Positions 21,837 to 25,172 of a stretch of DNA of 25,172 nucleotides are shown here, one piece after another. The notes under the pieces were generated by a model that did not search any database, had not been told where the DNA came from, and was given only the letters and a program-made list of their open reading frames with translations. Location of the stretch: NCBI GenBank assembly GCA_964522605.1, contig CAZFWV010000063.1:1-25172 (forward strand), read 5' to 3'. Every line of letters begins with the position of its first letter. The first letter of the stretch is position 1. A program made the position numbers and the translations under genes. This stretch comes from CAVZLD01 sp964522605. GTDB lineage: Bacteria; Planctomycetota; Planctomycetia; Pirellulales; Pirellulaceae.

Positions 21837-23948
21837 CTATTTGGATCGTGTCGCGGTCGCTCGTATGGAATAGAGGCGGTAGCCCACGCATCGGCACGCG
21901 GCAATGGTCTCTGGATAAGGCCTGTCGCAAATGTCCAGAAACCCGATCTGATAGTTTTCGCCGTCCCCGCGGCCGGTCGTGGCCTGATCGGAATACTGAA
22001 ACCAGTGTGTTCCGACAATCGCCGTGTGCGCTAAAGCTCCTTGGACGTAACTCCTGTACGCTTCACCGCGCTGTTGCTGGTCTTGGACAGGAACCAGGCC
22101 GGTGTGAAACATCCCACGGTCCAGTGCCCCGAAGTGGAATTCGCCGATGATCAGGGGGCGGTCAGCTCCCTCGGGCAACTGCAGATCCGCCACGGTCCGT
22201 GCGTACCGATTGAAGCTGACCACATCGCAATACTTCGCGGCCGCACGAACAGCGCGCTCGTTCGCCCACGCAAACCGACAGCCCAAATAGAGGCCCTGTG
22301 GATCGAACTCGTGAATCGTCTGTCGGCAGACGCGGAAGTACTCTTCGGCGAATCTCGTGTAAAAACCGGCGAGGTCTTCCTGCGCCCGCTGCCGATCCGG
22401 TGGTGTCGTGCTCTCCAGGAGTGCTTCCCAAGAAGCATGTTGCGTATTCCATGCCTCATTCAGCGAAGCGATTGTCCCGTATTTTTCTCGCAAGTCACGC
22501 AGAAATACTTGTTTCGCTGCCTGCTCCGGCGGCGACGCCAACGTTGCGACCGCAAGCGAAAGCTCATCACCCCAGCTTAGCTCGTTGCTGACAAAGTATC
22601 CCAAGCACCACGGATCGCCGATTGACTTGCCGCGGTGACCGGCCATTCCGCGCCGAAGTTTCTCGGCGAAGTCCTCATCAAAGACGTCGGGGAATTTGCC
22701 CCAATAGCCTTCGCTGCCCGCCAGCTTCACGGAATCGAATCCCACCGTTGCTGTGTAGGGGGTTTTGCGGAGCTGGCAGATATCGGCATCCGACCAATTG
22801 GCGATCGTATTCATGCCCCAGCTGCGGAGCCGTTGGTGGCAGAGTTCCGCAAACTCGCGTTGCCAATCGTCGCCATACTTCCGCTGGAGATTTGCGCCAG
22901 TCAAGTTATAGGTTTCGTAGTCTGCCTTGTCTTGATAGTATCCGTGTGGCGCCCAACTACTTCGGCCATAGAAGACCGAGAACGGCGCGTCCGGTTCCGG
23001 AAGGTTTGTGAACCAATGCTCTCGGTCGGTAATCGGTGTGTAGCCGGTTGTGGGGCGAACGCAGTCAATGCCGTGGGACCAGAATAGGCGTCCTTCGGGA
23101 TCCACCAGCCACCAACGCCCCTCGTACTTCTCCACGCGAAATCGACCGGTTGCTTCTCGCTGGGGACCATCGTGCCAGCCGCCGTATTGGTTCCAGCCAG
23201 TCGGTCCTCGATGGGCTTGCAGGTCGACCATTTCCGCGGCGTGTTGCCGCCTCATCTCGGCCTCGTCGGATGTCTTACCGGGCCAGTCCTTGTGGCGATA
23301 TTGTCCAAATCGATCGATCATCGGAAACAACTCGGCCTCGGATGCGGGAGGGCGAGGCCCCCGATCCCCCGCTGCGCGGACTTCCAGGATTTCGAATTCG
23401 TATCGCTGCTTCGGCTGATTGACGAACCACAGCAACTGCGTGACCTGGCTCGGATCAATTCCTCTCTCCGCGTTCCACATTCCCGGATACCCGCGCATCC
23501 CGAAAAGCTTGGACCGCAGCGGCTCGGGCATTCGTTCATACAGAGGGATCACCAGAGTGGCGGATTCTCCTGGTGGGATGGCAATTTGTCCCGACAAGCA
23601 GTGCTCCCGTCCATCGGCACCCGGGTTGTCAACGCGACAGATGACGGTGACTTGTTGATCGCCCGGATTTCGAAGTACGGTGGTTAAGTTGACGTAGCGA
23701 GAAAGATCCCAGGGGGCGTCTTCTGGAGCCTGAATCGTGACGCCTGGCCAGTTCGCTTCTTGTCCGGTGATGACTCCGAGCGCATTCTCGCGCCACTCGA
23801 CCTCGGAGTCCTGTCGCCGGAGGCGGGATTCGACATCGGCTCGGGAGGGTTCATCGAAGCTCAACAGGACGATCTGGTCTGCTCGACCGATTGAGCAGAA
23901 TGCCAGAATGCCGAGTAGAAACGCGAGGATCGTTCGTTGCGGTTTCAT
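21837..23948 (-). CDS. Secreted glycoside hydrolase, GH50 agarase-like (clan GH-A)
   Basis: A 703-residue protein with a signal peptide (AFLLGILAFCSIGRA, to about residue 23). Residues 25-195 form a beta-rich, CBM-like N-terminal domain. The catalytic barrel starts with RWWLVDPEGRLFWSHGID (278-295). The predicted acid/base is E456 in FVSNELSWG and the nucleophile E603 in IIGEFHFGALDRG, both in the N-E and G-E-F contexts of clan GH-A. The C-terminal part (FHTGLV, VGTHWFQYSDQATTGR, GENYQIGFLDICDRPYPE) strongly resembles GH50 beta-agarases as I recall them. It probably cleaves a galactan or another beta-linked polysaccharide; whether it is agarose is open. AAGGA lies 9 bases before the ATG. It follows the coiled-coil membrane protein gene by 12 bases, so they form an operon. 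No sulfatase or transporter gene is adjacent. Confidence 0.85.
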   Translation of the reverse strand: MKPQRTILAFLLGILAFCSIGRADQIVLLSFDEPSRADVESRLRRQDSEVEWRENALGVITGQEANWPGVTIQAPEDAPWDLSRYVNLTTVLRNPGDQQVTVICRVDNPGADGREHCLSGQIAIPPGESATLVIPLYERMPEPLRSKLFGMRGYPGMWNAERGIDPSQVTQLLWFVNQPKQRYEFEILEVRAAGDRGPRPPASEAELFPMIDRFGQYRHKDWPGKTSDEAEMRRQHAAEMVDLQAHRGPTGWNQYGGWHDGPQREATGRFRVEKYEGRWWLVDPEGRLFWSHGIDCVRPTTGYTPITDREHWFTNLPEPDAPFSVFYGRSSWAPHGYYQDKADYETYNLTGANLQRKYGDDWQREFAELCHQRLRSWGMNTIANWSDADICQLRKTPYTATVGFDSVKLAGSEGYWGKFPDVFDEDFAEKLRRGMAGHRGKSIGDPWCLGYFVSNELSWGDELSLAVATLASPPEQAAKQVFLRDLREKYGTIASLNEAWNTQHASWEALLESTTPPDRQRAQEDLAGFYTRFAEEYFRVCRQTIHEFDPQGLYLGCRFAWANERAVRAAAKYCDVVSFNRYARTVADLQLPEGADRPLIIGEFHFGALDRGMFHTGLVPVQDQQQRGEAYRSYVQGALAHTAIVGTHWFQYSDQATTGRGDGENYQIGFLDICDRPYPETIAACRCVGYRLYSIRATATRSK

Positions 23949-23960
23949 CCGTTGCTTCCT

Positions 23961-24821
23961 TCAGGCTGTGGGTTTGGTGGGATCGGGGGCTGGTTCGTCC
24001 TCCGGCGTAATCGAGATGCCGTCCGAGGCCCGTAGCTGAATGCGGTATTGTTTTCCGGCGCGCAACTTGACCGAGACGGCTTCCCCGTGGGCAGCTCGAA
24101 TCCCCATCGCTGCAGCTCGCTGCGGCTCGTTGGCGAATTCCCAGAAATCTCGCCAGATCTGCTGCTCGAAATCCGACATCGTTCCGCTGCGTCCATAGGC
24201 GTTGGGCCGCCGTCCGACATCGTCCAGTTGGTACCCGTCCTGAGGTTCCTGAAACTCACCGAAGATGCGACGGAACAAGCAGATCGAGGTGGAGCGGTCG
24301 AGATCGGACTGTTCGACGTAGGCGTCACCGAATTTGACCACCCAGTAATCGATGTACACGAGATCACCTCGGATGCGGAACTCTCGCGATTCATCGATCG
24401 GCTGCCCCGTGTCATCGACCTCGACGAATCGAATCGTCGAATGCAGCACGCCTTCCTCATCCGTCTGCTGGTCGATCACACTGATCTGCGCCAATCGGTG
24501 GTCGACCTTCAGCAAACGCATTGCCGTCTCCAGACGATCGATTTGGGCCGCCTGCTCTGCCGTTGTTTCCTCCAGTTGCGAGATCTCCCGTTCTCGTTCT
24601 TGCAGCAATCGCGACTGGTTCGCCAATTGCTCGTTGGCTTGTTGCAAGTTCGTTTGGAGTTGCGTTACTTGCTGGTTCTTCTCTCTTAGTTCTCGTTCCC
24701 CGGAGGTGTATGTGGAATAAGCCAGCCAACTGCCGATTCCCATCAGCGTGACAAAGGTCCCGGCAATCAGCGTCCGAGCGAAACTGTTCAGCGTGCCGAG
24801 CGTTTGAAGGAGGCTGTTCAT
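23961..24821 (-). CDS. Membrane-anchored coiled-coil protein, unknown function
   Basis: A 286-residue protein. One membrane segment (about 15-37, ARTLIAGTFVTLMGIGSWLA) near the N-terminus is followed by a long Gln/Glu-rich coiled coil (about 40-105: QVTQLQTNLQQANEQLANQS, EREREISQLEETTAEQ). The C-terminal domain (about 110-275) has a beta-rich start (ISVIDQQTDEEGVLHSTIRF), a segment FRIRGDLVYIDYWVVKFG, and an acidic tail. I do not recognise the domain. The ATG at 24821 places the membrane helix near the N-terminus; the longer frame from 24986 adds 55 residues without features. The GH50-like gene follows after 12 bases, so they are co-transcribed, but I see no functional link in the sequence. 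Confidence 0.87.
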   Translation of the reverse strand: MNSLLQTLGTLNSFARTLIAGTFVTLMGIGSWLAYSTYTSGERELREKNQQVTQLQTNLQQANEQLANQSRLLQEREREISQLEETTAEQAAQIDRLETAMRLLKVDHRLAQISVIDQQTDEEGVLHSTIRFVEVDDTGQPIDESREFRIRGDLVYIDYWVVKFGDAYVEQSDLDRSTSICLFRRIFGEFQEPQDGYQLDDVGRRPNAYGRSGTMSDFEQQIWRDFWEFANEPQRAAAMGIRAAHGEAVSVKLRAGKQYRIQLRASDGISITPEDEPAPDPTKPTA

Positions 24822-24969
24822 CGACTGGATTCCCGCGATGGGGGTTGGAAGGGGGATGGGCAGACATCGCTCATCATGGTCCGTGGGACCAGCCCGGGGC
24901 AAGATCAATCTGTCCGCGTTCTCGTCATGGATTGTTTTTCTAGCTCGACTGTCTGTTTTCTGAACTGAA

Positions 24970-25065
24970 CGTAAACCGTAGCGCACAAGGAGCTTGGTGG
25001 CGTTAAGAGGCTGAGGCAGAATCTAACTCTGCGGTACTCTGCGTCTTTGCGGACTCTGCGTTTCA
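24970..25065. repeat. Dispersed CTCTGCG/TTTGCG-type repeat
   Basis: ACTCTGCG occurs at 25026, 25036 and 25053 with CTTTGCGG between. On the minus strand this reads CGCAGAGT ... CGCAAAGACGCAGAGTA, a sequence family that I recall as scattered widely between bacterial genes and often mis-annotated as small proteins. No coding features are evident. Confidence 0.6.
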
Positions 25066-25088
25066 ATCGGAACGATCGCGGATTCATT

Positions 25089-25172
25089 TAAACGTAGCGC
25101 AGCCTTCGGCCGCAACCAAACGGCGTGCTGCCGCGTTCGGCGCAATGGGTGTGCCACTGGCTTTGCCAGTGT
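25089..25172. repeat. CACTGGC-TTT-GCCAGTG repeat, cut by the window end
   Basis: CACTGGC (25155-25161) pairs perfectly with GCCAGTG (25165-25171) around TTT. It is preceded by a GC-rich stretch starting ACGTAGCGCAGCCTTCGGCC (25089-25108). From memory, 'TGCCACTGGCTTTGCCAGTG' elements are frequent in planctomycete gaps. The element may continue past the window. Confidence 0.55.

Larger units (their letters stand above)
24822..25172. other. Intergenic end of window with dispersed repeats
   Basis: No supported gene. It holds a small GGTCC-GTG-GGACC hairpin near 24880, a CTCTGCG-type dispersed repeat (about 24970-25065) and, at the very end, a CACTGGC...GCCAGTG hairpin repeat cut by the window edge. 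Confidence 0.5.

Noticed and set aside
20887..22034. Long open frames in other frames over citrate synthase
   Set aside because: Citrate synthase residues on the plus strand are complete; the other frames show composition typical of shadows.
24905..25087. A 60-codon minus-strand frame at the window end
   Set aside because: It is the translation of a dispersed CGCAAAGACGCAGAG-type repeat, not a gene.
1..25172. CRISPR arrays, transposases or phage genes
   Set aside because: I found no regularly spaced repeat array and no protein with integrase, transposase or phage features.

Overview
The window looks like chromosomal DNA from a planctomycete (phylum Planctomycetota). Its GC-rich genes include two very large secreted cytochrome-c/DUF1549/DUF1553 (PSD1-type) proteins, a Tat-exported DUF1501 protein and a Tat-exported Gfo/Idh/MocA oxidoreductase. 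These families are typical of that phylum. The gaps also hold short GC-rich inverted repeats of the kind scattered through planctomycete genomes. I see no rRNA, tRNA, CRISPR array, transposase or phage gene.

Layout. 1-135: gap with a dispersed repeat. 136-4643 (minus): Gfo/Idh/MocA oxidoreductase followed by PSD1 protein 1. 4858-5541 (minus): a 2-Cys peroxiredoxin with a clear intrinsic terminator. 5542-5948: gap with an array of hairpins and copy 1 of a 53-bp repeat. 5949-7426 (minus): a sigma-70 family factor followed by a four-helix membrane protein. 7427-8076: divergent gap with a perfect 21-bp inverted repeat and a G10 tract. 8077-8517 (plus): a DCC-family thiol-disulfide protein. 8676-10398 (minus): an unrecognised nucleotidyltransferase-like protein, then an endonuclease/exonuclease/phosphatase-fold protein. 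10461-11955 (minus): a secreted ChbG/HpnK (YdjC)-like protein with altered catalytic motifs, then a small secreted Tyr/Asn/Pro-rich protein. 11956-12471: gap with copy 2 of the 53-bp repeat. 12472-17192 (minus): PSD1 protein 2 tightly coupled to DUF1501. 17419-19927 (plus): circularly permuted ATP-grasp plus Alpha-E protein. 20446-21744 (plus): citrate synthase with a structured leader. 21837-24821 (minus): a membrane-anchored coiled-coil protein, then a GH50 agarase-like glycoside hydrolase. 24822-25172: gap with two dispersed repeats.

How the genes may work together. The PSD1, DUF1501, Gfo/Idh and GH50-like genes all encode proteins predicted to leave the cytoplasm, which fits extracytoplasmic polysaccharide breakdown and sugar oxidation; this is inferred from family context. 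The ATP-grasp/Alpha-E pair is the core of a predicted peptide-ligation system, but its usual transglutaminase partner is not adjacent here. The remaining genes (citrate synthase, peroxiredoxin, sigma factor, DCC protein) are housekeeping or regulatory.

The points most worth a second look are the ChbG-like protein with all recognisable metal-site motifs replaced, the 53-bp repeat whose differences keep a hairpin foldable, the terminator-like leader of citrate synthase, and the unrecognised nucleotidyltransferase-like gene paired with an EEP enzyme. I did not find a clear-cut novel multi-gene system.
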